Counted from the stretch's first letter, positions 1-6,431 are shown. The stretch: DNA of 33,136 nt from Mageeibacillus sp. UBA1046 (GCA_002316595.1 DCDV01000013.1:1-33136); one strand, 5' to 3'. Translations and numbers: made by a program. Notes: a model not told the origin generated them from the letters alone.

Positions 1-1437
1 AAAAATCTGCTTAATGTTGAATTGGCCGCCGTCTAAAAAGCAGTCTTCAACCAGTTTTCGGACGAGTGAGCTGACGACAAAAAGAACACCGCTGTCCATA
101 CTCGAAACAGGGTCGTCAATCACTACAATTTTTCCCTTAACGAGGTCTTCTTTGCGCCACGCCCCTTGAACATAAAAATAAAAGTACAGAAATGCTATAA
201 AGTTCTTTTCACCTTCGCTTAGGCCTTTGGCGACCTCACCGTCTTCGCGGACAACTTCATATTTATCAGGAACTCTCGCGTGGGGGCGTAGTTGAAATCC
301 TCTGAACCCTGTCTTTTGGAGCAGTACATTGATTTTATCAACCGTAGACGCCGTGCCACCCATTTTGTCTGACAATTCTCGAATTTCATTTTTGAGGACA
401 CCGAGCGAACCATTAAGTTTTTTTATAGCGGTTACTTTTTGAAGGCTGGCGGTTGCCAACTTTTTATCCTCAGCGTCATACGCAGTTCTATCTCCGCTCG
501 TTTCGAAGGCCAACAGCTCCCACGCCTCATTGATACAATCGTCGCAGGTTTTGCCTTTGGCATCGAAGATTTTGTTATTGGCTTCAAACAGCTTATTTGT
601 TTCGGCGAGAAGCTGGTTTACTCGTTAGACATATTCTCGTATACTGTTGAGTCCGACTACTTCCGAGGGCTTTTCAATTTTCGCGGCAATTTTTTGATTG
701 TTCATCTGTACTATATTTTCAATCAATTTTAACTGTTCGCCATATGCTTTCCAATCGCCGAATCCTGTCTGCGGAATTAACTCAATGTATCGTCTTAACG
801 GCTCTATAAATGTAGCTGTCATATACTCGGCATATTTACGCCCAAATTCGCCAAGACGGGCGCAATCTTGAGAGTATTTTTCGTCAAAGCAGGCGAGAAA
901 TTGTTCTTCAAAATCACTGGGCAGTTCCCGTTTGCAGTATGGACAGCAACCCTCTGCGTTCTCAGAATAATGGGTATGCCCAGTATTAACCCAATCCATC
1001 GCATGCAAATTCTGCCAGAATCGGCTATAAGCATTATCGGCTGTGCTGATTATCGCTTGTCCGAGAAGTGAGTATGTTTCTGCACTCTCAAGCTTTGTCA
1101 AATCCAATAATTGTAGTGGGGCGGCATCATATCGTGTGGCATTCGGGTCGGTTGCAGATTCGTAACGGGCTTTTATATCGTCAAAATTACGCTCGACGGG
1201 AGCGGTGCTGCATACTCTTTGAACACACCGAGCCGTAGAACTCAAATCGCCTTTGCCCCCGAAAACCTTTTTGTACTTTGCTGCAGCTTTCCAAATTGCG
1301 GCATCAAGGCTGGCTTTCAATTTGTCCCGCTTCTTTTGGATTGCATCCGCCTCGTCGTTTGCCGTTTGGAGTTGCCCCTTTAGCTGTTCCTGTTCTTTTT
1401 GCTTTCCCTCAATTTCCTGTTGCTTATCGCCGATTGC
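1..1437 (-). pseudogene. AAA_13/RloC-like ATPase, 3' part, with an internal stop
   Basis: Read on the minus strand, one frame runs from the junction with the IS to the left window edge, broken only by a TAA at 625-627. It starts with a charged coiled coil (about 1437-1300). Next comes a CPYC pair (about 930-950) that resembles the zinc hook of RloC-type proteins. The ABC signature LSEGEKNFIAFLYF (about 180-220) follows, then a Walker B motif VVIDDPVSSMD (about 85-125). These belong to the AAA_13 family, which includes the anticodon nucleases PrrC and RloC. The Walker A N-terminus is missing and has been replaced by IS sequence. Any C-terminal nuclease domain would lie left of the window. With no Walker A and a nonsense codon, it is almost certainly dead. 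The family is firm; the RloC-like link is an inference from CPYC alone. Confidence 0.8.
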
Positions 1438-1992
1438 TTCTTTAATAGCCTTTAAAACTGGTGCGGTGTCAAGTGTATCGGATAGTTCCCAGCCCACAAG
1501 GTAGCGGCTGTGCCAATCTATTATGGCGCTCAAATACATATGAGAAGATCCCATCCTAATGTAGGTTATATCTATAGCCCAAACTTGATTTACCTGATTT
1601 ATATCAAGGCCTCTGAGTAAATAGGGATGAACTTTGTGCTTTTTATTTCCTTGTGATAGTTTGGGCTTTGGATACATGGCATATATGCCCATTTCACTCA
1701 TATAACGCTTTATTAACCTACGCCCTACTGGAATCTTGTCTATCTCCTGTAGCCTATCTCTAAGCTTTCTTACTCCCATATAGGGCATTTTGGTATTCCA
1801 ATAATCAAGTCTGTTTTTTACAAGATTCTCAAAAATACTATCTTCTTTTTTAGGGGTGTAGTAAAAGCTAGTTCTATTAATTTCTAGCAATTCACACTGT
1901 CTAGATACTGATAACTCATGGTCTTTTGACACCAGGCTTAGTCTGCCACTCTTCTCCAAAGACTTGTTCAGATTTTTTTTTGAGCCAGTCAT
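1438..1992 (-). pseudogene. IS3 transposase OrfB, N-terminal fragment
   Basis: This is the start of the DDE integrase subunit of an IS3 element. The helical N-terminal part (SRQCELLEINRTSFYY), the HTH_21-like region (MGVRKLRDRLQEI) and the start of the rve core (VWAIDITYIRMG, with the first catalytic Asp) are present. Similarity ends at DTLDTAPVLKAIKEAI, before the second Asp and the Glu. The frame then continues for a further 271 codons into the ATPase remnant to the stop at 625-627, giving a chimeric frame of 455 codons. Overlap with orfA is 1916-1992. OrfB lies one base forward of the orfA frame. Confidence 0.85.
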
Positions 1993-2257
1993 TCTCCATA
2001 GTGAGTTGACCGACTTTCGCCATTAGAGCATGGTTCTCATCCTCTTTTTCCTTATACTTTGCCCTGAGTTCCTTTTCATCTTTGCTTTCTGAAAAAGCTC
2101 TATCAGCATTTTTCAAAAACTCTGCCTTCCAGTTTCTTAGCTGGTTTGGACTTATGCCATGTTCTTTTGCAATCTCACCCAGGGGTCTCTCTTCTCTTAG
2201 AACTTCTAAAACTAACCTACTTTTAAACTCCGGTGAAAATGTTCTTCTTTTAGCCAT
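1916..2257 (-). CDS. IS3 transposase OrfA (HTH_Tnp_1)
   Basis: A 113-residue OrfA that binds the IS ends. An N-terminal helix-turn-helix (RRTFSPEFKSRLVLEVL, then GISPNQLRNWKAEFL) is followed by a leucine-zipper-like coiled coil (about residues 62-95) ending in LTMENDWLKKKSEQVFG, as in many IS3-group OrfA proteins. The length is normal. A run of nine A (minus strand, 1973-1981) sits where IS3 elements normally shift frame to make OrfAB. However, orfB here is in the +1 rather than the -1 frame relative to orfA, so a standard -1 slip would not join them. The gene is intact but its element is truncated, so it is probably not functional in transposition. Confidence 0.85.
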   Translation of the reverse strand: MAKRRTFSPEFKSRLVLEVLREERPLGEIAKEHGISPNQLRNWKAEFLKNADRAFSESKDEKELRAKYKEKEDENHALMAKVGQLTMENDWLKKKSEQVFGEEWQTKPGVKRP

Positions 2258-2330
2258 TTTTAGGAACCCTCTTTCTTGGCATCATTATGCCTTTTATTAT
2301 ATCAGGTTCACTAATAATCTAAGAAATTTT

Positions 2331-2350
2331 GTCTGAATTTACGTGTACAT
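2331..2350 (-). repeat. Left terminal inverted repeat of the IS (tentative)
   Basis: On the minus strand the sequence starts TGTACACGTAAATTCAGACA, 74 bases upstream of the orfA start. TG-start ends with AAATTCAGACA-like sequence are common in the IS3 family. The partner repeat cannot be checked because the other end of the element is deleted. Confidence 0.5.
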
Positions 2351-2465
2351 TATAATTTCTCTAAACCAACATCATTTGACGAAGACCCTAGAAATGATGT
2401 GCTTTTACTTTATACTTAAAAAATTATTTAATATCTATTTTTTCGCTAATAATTATCTCTGATTG

Positions 2466-3017
2466 TTAGTCACTAATCTTAATACTTGATAAAATTGCCA
2501 GGAAATCTGCATCATCAAGATTTATTGTTCCTTTTTCCTGATCAATCCAAGATAGAATTTCTATCTGATCAGTATCATTTGTCCAAAGAGCTGCTATCTT
2601 GTATTCATCACTGTATCCAGTAAAGCCGTGCCAAGTATAATTATCTAGTTTAAAAGACTCAATTTCTTCTGTATCTGTATACCACTCCTGGGCTGGCTCC
2701 ATCATAATGGTGTCGGAATCATAATAATTAATCTGCATATAAGGGTGTGTGAAGATATCCATCTCGTCTTTCCCACCTTTGATAATTCGAATGGAATTTG
2801 GATCATAGCCCAAATCTACATAGTCATCGAAAATATCTATACCATGGAAAGCAGTCCAATTGTCTGGAACAAATGCGCTAATGTTGCCTCCATCAAAAGT
2901 TTCTCCTTTGATGTCTGCAGGATCCTTTGTCTCACTGTTGGTTTTGTCGCCACCACAACCAACTAGCAATGTAGCCATTAAAACAAATGTCAGAATAAGT
3001 ATCAATGTTTTTTTCAT
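2466..3017 (-). CDS. Small extracellular lipoprotein, unknown function
   Basis: The product has 183 residues. It begins with a lipoprotein signal peptide: MKK, a hydrophobic stretch (about 4-18) and the lipobox LVGC with the lipidated Cys at 21. A short polar linker (GGDKTNSETKDP) follows. The remaining ~145 residues form an acidic, aromatic-rich domain (NWTAF, YMQINYYDSD, YTWHGFTGYSDEY) like the small surface lipoproteins of Bacillota that monitor or bind envelope components; no enzyme motif is visible. The start is supported by GGAGGGAGAT just upstream. It stands alone between the IS and the intron remnant, with its own promoter at 3096-3124, and looks intact. It may be island cargo. I do not assign a function. 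Confidence 0.8.
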   Translation of the reverse strand: MKKTLILILTFVLMATLLVGCGGDKTNSETKDPADIKGETFDGGNISAFVPDNWTAFHGIDIFDDYVDLGYDPNSIRIIKGGKDEMDIFTHPYMQINYYDSDTIMMEPAQEWYTDTEEIESFKLDNYTWHGFTGYSDEYKIAALWTNDTDQIEILSWIDQEKGTINLDDADFLAILSSIKISD

Positions 3018-3095
3018 AGATCTCCCTCCGATTCTATAGCTCCAATAAGGTATCTGATGAGAGTTGCTAGGTTTTAATTATTAGCCCTCTCTTCT

Positions 3096-3124
3096 ATAAT
3101 GTATGATATAAGTGTTTTGGTCAA
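3096..3124 (-). promoter_or_regulatory. Sigma-70-type promoter for the lipoprotein gene
   Basis: On the minus strand TTGACC (3119-3124) is followed by a 17-base spacer and CATTAT (3096-3101). It lies about 80 bases upstream of the lipoprotein start and just beyond the 3' end of the intron remnant. The -10 matches 4 of 6 consensus bases. Confidence 0.45.
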
Positions 3125-3154
3125 TCTTTTTTATTGGTTTTTGAAAACTCCGGC

Positions 3155-3535
3155 AGAAGCTCAGCTATATTAATCGCTCTCTCACACAACCAAGCCTACC
3201 GTTCGGTGCTTGGCGATTTAATTAAATCGAACATTACGCCTGTGTTCATAGTAATCTAGTGGACTGACTAACCCTCTTCGGGTTAATACGTCTTTTGAGA
3301 TCGCTCTTGTGACACAGGTTTTTCTTGCTACAAAGTAGTACCTATCTCTGCGGTATGAGCTTATCTTGCTAGGTCTTTATTAATCCCCAGCTTCTGTAAC
3401 CCCCACTGTCTTTTTGATGGTACTTTCCACATCTTCCAGATAATCATCCGGAGTCTGCTTCTAAGTTTTGAGTCTATTTCTCTGAGGACACTTTTCATGG
3501 AGCCTATTAGGAAGTAGTTTATAAACTTAATACTA
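3155..3535 (-). mobile_element. Group II intron remnant: maturase C-terminus plus RNA domains V/VI
   Basis: On the minus strand the frame from about 3535 reads FINYF, then RLRMIIWKMWKVPSKRQWGL and LGINKDLAR. This is the domain X/maturase end of group II intron reverse transcriptases. After LAR a one-base deletion near 3362 gives a stop, and the homology resumes in the next frame as SSYRRDRYYFVARK, TRAISKDVLTRRGL and SPLDYYEHRR, ending at a TAA near 3221. Immediately after lies a domain V-like hairpin (3190-3213, arms CCAAGC/GCTTGG, tip ACCGAACGGT), then GTGTGAGAG and a domain VI-like segment. The reverse transcriptase fingers and palm and RNA domains I-III are absent, so it is a dead 3' fragment. 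The 3' boundary is approximate. Confidence 0.8.
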
Positions 3536-3564
3536 ATACAACTCCTTTATAGTATTTATACACT

Positions 3565-3598
3565 TTAAACCACCATTCTAGTTAGATTGGTGGTTTAA
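3565..3598. repeat. Perfect 11-bp hairpin
   Basis: TTAAACCACCA (3565-3575) pairs with TGGTGGTTTAA (3588-3598) around a 12-base loop, just upstream of the truncated maturase frame. It is not followed by a strong T-run on either strand. It could be an old terminator or the edge of the unit that truncated the intron. Confidence 0.5.
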
Positions 3599-3653
3599 TC
3601 TTCCACATTTTTGTATAAATTAAAAATAGCCGAGTTTCCTCGACCTCCACTAC

Positions 3654-3684
3654 TGCACACCCCTTATTGCCTTTGCACACCCCT
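3654..3684 (+). repeat. Pair of 11-bp direct repeats, TGCACACCCCT
   Basis: TGCACACCCCT occurs at 3654-3664 and again at 3674-3684, a 20-bp period (about two helical turns). This arrangement suits a protein-binding site such as an iteron or arm-type site, but only two copies are present. Confidence 0.5.
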
Positions 3685-3780
3685 AAGCACAACAGCTTTT
3701 AGGATAATTAAATTGTATCAATCTCTGTAAGATTATATCAAGAACGGTTCAGAAGTCACTGCTTAACATTGCCATACCAA

Positions 3781-3811
3781 GGTTGCCAATCCATCAAGAG
3801 TATTGGCAACC
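3781..3811. repeat. Perfect 10-bp hairpin
   Basis: GGTTGCCAAT (3781-3790) pairs with ATTGGCAACC (3802-3811) across an 11-base loop. On the plus strand it is followed by TTTAATCAT, a weak terminator tail. A further copy of GGTTGCCAA lies at about 3865-3873. Confidence 0.45.
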
Positions 3812-3881
3812 TTTAATCATATAGAAACCCTGCAATCATGCGGTTTTCTCGGTCAAGGTTGTAAGGTTGCCAAGGTGTCCG

Positions 3882-3912
3882 GCTCGCCCTTTGGGCGGGC
3901 TGTTTTCTTTTC
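3882..3912 (+). terminator. Rho-independent terminator, plus strand
   Basis: GCTCGCCC and GGGCGGGC (3882-3900, seven pairs plus one G-U, TTT loop) are followed by TGTTTTCTTTT. This is a good intrinsic terminator, but no plus-strand gene precedes it, so it is probably an orphan left from a deleted gene of the element. Confidence 0.65.
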
Positions 3913-3924
3913 CCGAACCTTTAA

Positions 3925-4002
3925 TTTTAACGGCCCGGTGTATCGTTAAAAGATAGCCCGATTTTCGGTGCAAATTTTAACGATTACCTTTCTTTTAACG
4001 AT
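3925..4002. repeat. Cluster of four TTTTAACG motifs
   Basis: TTTTAACG occurs at 3925-3932, inverted at 3944-3951, and as TTTTAACGAT at 3975-3984 and 3993-4002. The first and third copies are 50 bp apart and the last two 18 bp apart. The cluster is about 200 bp from the ssrA 3' end. Short direct and inverted repeats at such a position fit arm-type binding sites of a tyrosine recombinase or an excisionase. Confidence 0.5.
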
Positions 4003-4019
4003 TTGCCCCTGCGATTGCC

Positions 4020-4066
4020 CCGAAAACCGCTATGGTTCGTGTCAAGTGTCCTCCGAAAACGGCTAT
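4020..4066 (+). repeat. 14-bp imperfect direct repeat
   Basis: CCGAAAACCGCTAT (4020-4033) recurs as CCGAAAACGGCTAT (4053-4066), 33 bp apart with one mismatch. Function unknown. Confidence 0.45.
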
Positions 4067-4106
4067 TCAAAAACACCAACTATTGCTACAAGGCGAAAAG
4101 CACAAA

Positions 4107-4140
4107 GCCCGAAAGTGGCTTAAATCAAGCACTTTCGGGC
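4107..4140 (-). terminator. Terminator downstream of ssrA
   Basis: GCCCGAAAGTG (4107-4117) and CACTTTCGGGC (4130-4140) form a perfect 11-bp stem, extended inward by CTT/AAG with one bulged base. On the minus strand it is followed by TTTGTGCTTTTCG. It lies about 55 bases beyond the tmRNA 3' end and is the natural terminator for pre-tmRNA. It may belong to the integrated element rather than to the original gene. Confidence 0.65.
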
Positions 4141-4195
4141 GAACAAAAAACCACCTGCTGACAAAATTCCTTTTATCAATAGATGGTATTTGATT

Positions 4196-4569
4196 TGGTG
4201 GAAGCGAGGGGAGTCGAACCCCTGTCCGAAATCACATTCTCAAGAGATTCTCCGGGTGCAGTCAGTAATTAGAGTGTTCCCCTTCCGCCTTGTCCACTGA
4301 CAAACTTAACGGTCCGGTAGCTTGTAATACGATCTAACCTTCAAGCTGGGGTTAGAAAGTTATCTGTTTAACCTCCTACAGATAAGGTCTGCCTCATGAC
4401 GTCACTTATTCTGCCGACAGATTAGCAGAGGTGACGGCCGCAGCAATTATGCAGCGGCGAGTGCCGGTTTATTGGCATTTAAAAAGTTTCCCGTTTTTTA
4501 GAGAGGCCAACGAGAATCCTCTACCCGCTTCTCAAGTTGCAATAACCCCGTCGAAACCAGTACGCTCCC
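4196..4569 (-). ncRNA. ssrA: tmRNA
   Basis: This is transfer-messenger RNA, which rescues stalled ribosomes together with SmpB and Ala-tRNA synthetase. The 3' end reads GGGGTTCGACTCCCC then CGCTTCCACCA (CCA at 4196-4198). The 5' end GGGAGCG (4563-4569) pairs with CGCTTCC over 7 bp, including the G3-U pair that marks it for alanine. The conserved 5' block CTGGTTTCGACGGGG and the GTTGGCCTC element before the tag are present. The tag frame is 4447-4476: resume codon GCC, peptide ANKPALAAA, stop TAA. The length of 374 is normal for a one-piece tmRNA. It has its own promoter upstream and smpB is 1.4 kb away. The accessory DNA begins directly at its 3' end. Confidence 0.97.
4447..4476 (-). other. 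tmRNA tag-peptide frame, ANKPALAAA
   Basis: The codons are GCC AAT AAA CCG GCA CTC GCC GCT GCA TAA. The frame is chosen because it ends in an ALAA-type degron and begins at a spacing after GGCCTC close to that of other tmRNAs (26 bases here). The peptide is short, contains a Pro, and ends L-A-A-A rather than L-A-A. Confidence 0.85.
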
Positions 4570-4590
4570 ATTCGAAGTTGAACTAGATAC

Positions 4591-4620
4591 ATTATAGCAC
4601 ATAAGGTCAAATAAGGTCTA
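4591..4620 (-). promoter_or_regulatory. Promoter of ssrA
   Basis: A perfect TATAAT (4591-4596) lies 21 bases before the mature 5' end, leaving a short leader for RNase P to remove. A -35 candidate TAGACC (4615-4620) is 18 bases upstream. The region contains a repeated GACCTTAT. Confidence 0.7.
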
Positions 4621-4724
4621 ATTGATTTCAGATCTAATTGAATTAATCGGGAGGCATTCCTAGTGAGCGAGCATAAATGGAAAAGCTTTGAGGTGCTCAG
4701 TAAAAAACTCATAAGGAAATGGAC

Positions 4725-4790
4725 CGCAACGTCGACTGACCCCCGCTCGATTATGTCCGGTCCTGCTTTTGGGAGTCAGTTGTCGTTGCG
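4725..4790 (-). other. Extended two-part RNA hairpin after the PP2C-like gene
   Basis: CGCAACG (4725-4731) pairs with CGTTGCG (4784-4790). Inside a 3x3 internal loop, ACTGACCCCC (4735-4744) faces GGGAGTCAGT (4771-4780). The single mismatch on the plus strand (C/A) becomes a U-G wobble in minus-strand RNA, so the structure favours the minus transcript, that is, the 3' end of the PP2C-like mRNA. A TTTTTT run (minus strand, 4704-4709) follows about 15 bases later. It may be a terminator-like 3' structure or an unrecognised RNA element. Confidence 0.5.
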
Positions 4791-4796
4791 ATTATT

Positions 4797-5942
4797 TTAT
4801 ATTAGAAAAATCCAGATTATCAGCAATAATACCAGGCCAATCAGGAAACCCAGCAGCAAATAGCGAAAAAAGACGGAAAAAGGATTTTCTCTATCATCTT
4901 CATCAGAATCATCACCAAAATCATTCATATTATCTCTCCCCGGTCTGTTGCCTGCAGCTGAATTCCGTTGCCTTTGTGAGTTGTACTCCTGCGCAGCTGA
5001 GGCTGCTCTGCTGGCTGCCATATAGGCATTTTCATAAGAAACATCTCCGGCAGTGTTATTTTCCGCATGATAAGATCCGTGTTCATACATTTGCGTCTTC
5101 GCCATATTCTGATTCGGTCTTTTATAAGGATTAGGTCCGGTATCCTGCATATAGCCGGCATTGACGGGCGGCAGCGACATCTGATCCAGATCAAGGTTTT
5201 GCACCTTAATTGCTAAAGTTGTATGGTTGGTTCTTTCCTCAGCGTTGATGCTATTTTCATGAATGGAGCGGATAGTGCCTGTAAAGGCATCAGGAGAGAG
5301 AAACTCCCGCTTCAGTTCTCCGGAAGAAAAAGCGCTGTAGACACTATGTGTCGCTAAAAGGATTATATCTCCCGGAGTCAGAACAAGACGATTGATGCTC
5401 GGCTGAACACGGTCAAAATTCAGAGGTCCTTTCTGACCAAGCCAGGCAGAAGGCATGCCGTTCTTCTCAATATTTGGTTTAGTCAAGCGCAGCAGTTCAT
5501 TCTCACGGAAGAGAAATGATGCAGTGCTGCCAATGTTCAGGACATAAGCTTCATTGCCATCAATAAGAAGCAGGCAAAGTGAGGTGCCGGCAGGCTGCTC
5601 AGACTTATTTCTGATCTGCAATTTTATTCTGTGATCCGCCTCTGACAAAAAAGCCAGTGCAAAACTTTCAAAATCGAGAGTGTTTTTCCTGAAAATGTTC
5701 AGGTTTCCAACCATTTCCTGAGCCAAAGATTGGGCAACCCGTCCGGAAACATCTCCGACCGTAGGACCGCCAAAACCTTCCGTTACAATATATAGCTGCG
5801 TATAATCGGTACAGCCGATACTCTTTTCTTCATGACCGGATATCATATCAGGATAAATTTTTCCCTGGCAGGAAAATGTATCCTCGTTTACCTTACTGGT
5901 GATTCCCGAGTCGGTTAATCCAAACATCAATAATTTGGCCAT
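4797..5942 (-). CDS. PP2C-like membrane protein with degenerate active site
   Basis: The 381-residue protein has an N-terminal PP2C-type phosphatase fold (about 1-247), an Asn/Gln/Ala-rich linker (about 250-350) and one C-terminal membrane helix (about 358-380), so the domain faces the cytoplasm. The PP2C motifs can be followed in order: NED (19-21), then EGFGG (55-59) where DGMGG is usual. GTSLCLLL and NIGST (136-140) stand where NVGDS is usual. PGDIILLATHS (190-200) stands where SDG is usual, and TNHTT (238-242) where DNxT is usual. The Asp residues expected to bind metal are replaced by Glu, His and Asn. It is probably a pseudophosphatase or a very divergent relative of the Stp/PrpC partner of PASTA kinases. 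It starts 3 bases after the smpB stop, in an operon with smpB. Confidence 0.8.
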   Translation of the reverse strand: MAKLLMFGLTDSGITSKVNEDTFSCQGKIYPDMISGHEEKSIGCTDYTQLYIVTEGFGGPTVGDVSGRVAQSLAQEMVGNLNIFRKNTLDFESFALAFLSEADHRIKLQIRNKSEQPAGTSLCLLLIDGNEAYVLNIGSTASFLFRENELLRLTKPNIEKNGMPSAWLGQKGPLNFDRVQPSINRLVLTPGDIILLATHSVYSAFSSGELKREFLSPDAFTGTIRSIHENSINAEERTNHTTLAIKVQNLDLDQMSLPPVNAGYMQDTGPNPYKRPNQNMAKTQMYEHGSYHAENNTAGDVSYENAYMAASRAASAAQEYNSQRQRNSAAGNRPGRDNMNDFGDDSDEDDRENPFSVFFRYLLLGFLIGLVLLLIIWIFLI

Positions 5943-5945
5943 ATA

Positions 5946-6416
5946 TTAATCGAAACCTTTCTGTTGTTCTTTAAGTTTTGATTCAATTGCGCGCTTTGCC
6001 TCGCGATCTTGCTGGCTGCGACGTTTATCATGGAGCTGTTTGCCTCTGGCGACGCCTATCTCCACTTTAACCAGTCCACGTATAAAGTAGATTTTGGTAG
6101 GTATCAGAGTCAGGCCCTTTTGCATTATATCAGCCTCCAGCCTTCTTATCTCACTTTTGTGCAACAGGAGCTTTCTCTCCCGCAAAGGATCAACATTGAA
6201 TCGATTGCCCTGATCATAAGGTGGTATATGCATACCGATTAAGAAAGCTTCATTGTTGCGTATCTGTACCCAGGAATCCGCAAAGGAAAGATTACTTTGG
6301 CGCAGTGATTTGACCTCAGTTCCAGTCAAAGCGATGCCTGCTTCAATTGTATCTAAGATCTCATATTCATAGAAAGCTCTGCGATTCTTGGCAATTATCT
6401 TTATTTCTTTATCCAA
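5946..6416 (-). CDS. smpB: SsrA-binding protein SmpB
   Basis: SmpB carries tmRNA into the ribosome A site. The product has 156 residues, the family's usual length. It has the OB-fold core with YEYEILDTIEAGIALTGTEV, KSLRQ and ADSWVQI near the N-terminus, HIPPYDQ in the middle, and the basic C-terminal tail (GKQLHDKRRSQQDREAKRAI) that enters the mRNA channel. The start is a TTG at 6414-6416; the next residues DKEIKIIAKNRRA align with other SmpB N-termini. A promoter ends 15 bases before this TTG, so the leader is very short. It lies close to ssrA, with only the PP2C-like gene between, which fits joint function in ribosome rescue. Confidence 0.96.
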   Translation of the reverse strand: MDKEIKIIAKNRRAFYEYEILDTIEAGIALTGTEVKSLRQSNLSFADSWVQIRNNEAFLIGMHIPPYDQGNRFNVDPLRERKLLLHKSEIRRLEADIMQKGLTLIPTKIYFIRGLVKVEIGVARGKQLHDKRRSQQDREAKRAIESKLKEQQKGFD

Positions 6417-6431
6417 ACTGCTTCACCGTTA

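Larger units (their letters stand above)
1438..2350 (-). mobile_element. Truncated IS3-family insertion sequence
   Basis: The element keeps its upstream end, a complete orfA and roughly the first 185 codons of orfB. It then stops abruptly at about 1437, where the frame passes into the ATPase remnant. The rest of the DDE domain, the orfB stop and the downstream inverted repeat are missing, so it cannot move by itself. The outer end is placed at 2350 because the minus strand there begins with TGTACACGTAAATTCAGACA, the TG-start form typical of IS3 ends. The junction at 1437 is judged from where the transposase similarity stops and is accurate to a few codons. Confidence 0.85.
3599..4195. other. 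Gene-free, repeat-rich stretch next to the ssrA 3' end
   Basis: I see no convincing coding frame on either strand here. The stretch contains an 11-bp direct repeat pair, three hairpins, a cluster of TTTTAACG motifs and a 14-bp imperfect direct repeat, listed separately. Such clusters next to a tmRNA 3' end resemble the terminal, integrase-binding region of an integrated element, but no integrase gene is in view. Confidence 0.5.

Noticed and set aside
439..732. 97-codon plus-strand frame at the left end
   Set aside because: Antisense to the ATPase remnant, whose conserved motifs define the coding strand.
3599..4195. CRISPR-like array because of several short repeats
   Set aside because: The repeats are 8-14 bp with irregular spacing and different sequences; there is no regular repeat-spacer pattern and no cas gene.
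4663..4863. Short plus-strand frame starting GTG after GGGAGG, upstream of the ssrA promoter
   Set aside because: It overlaps the 3' end of the PP2C-like gene antisense, has no recognisable domain, and part of it is the 66-nt inverted repeat.
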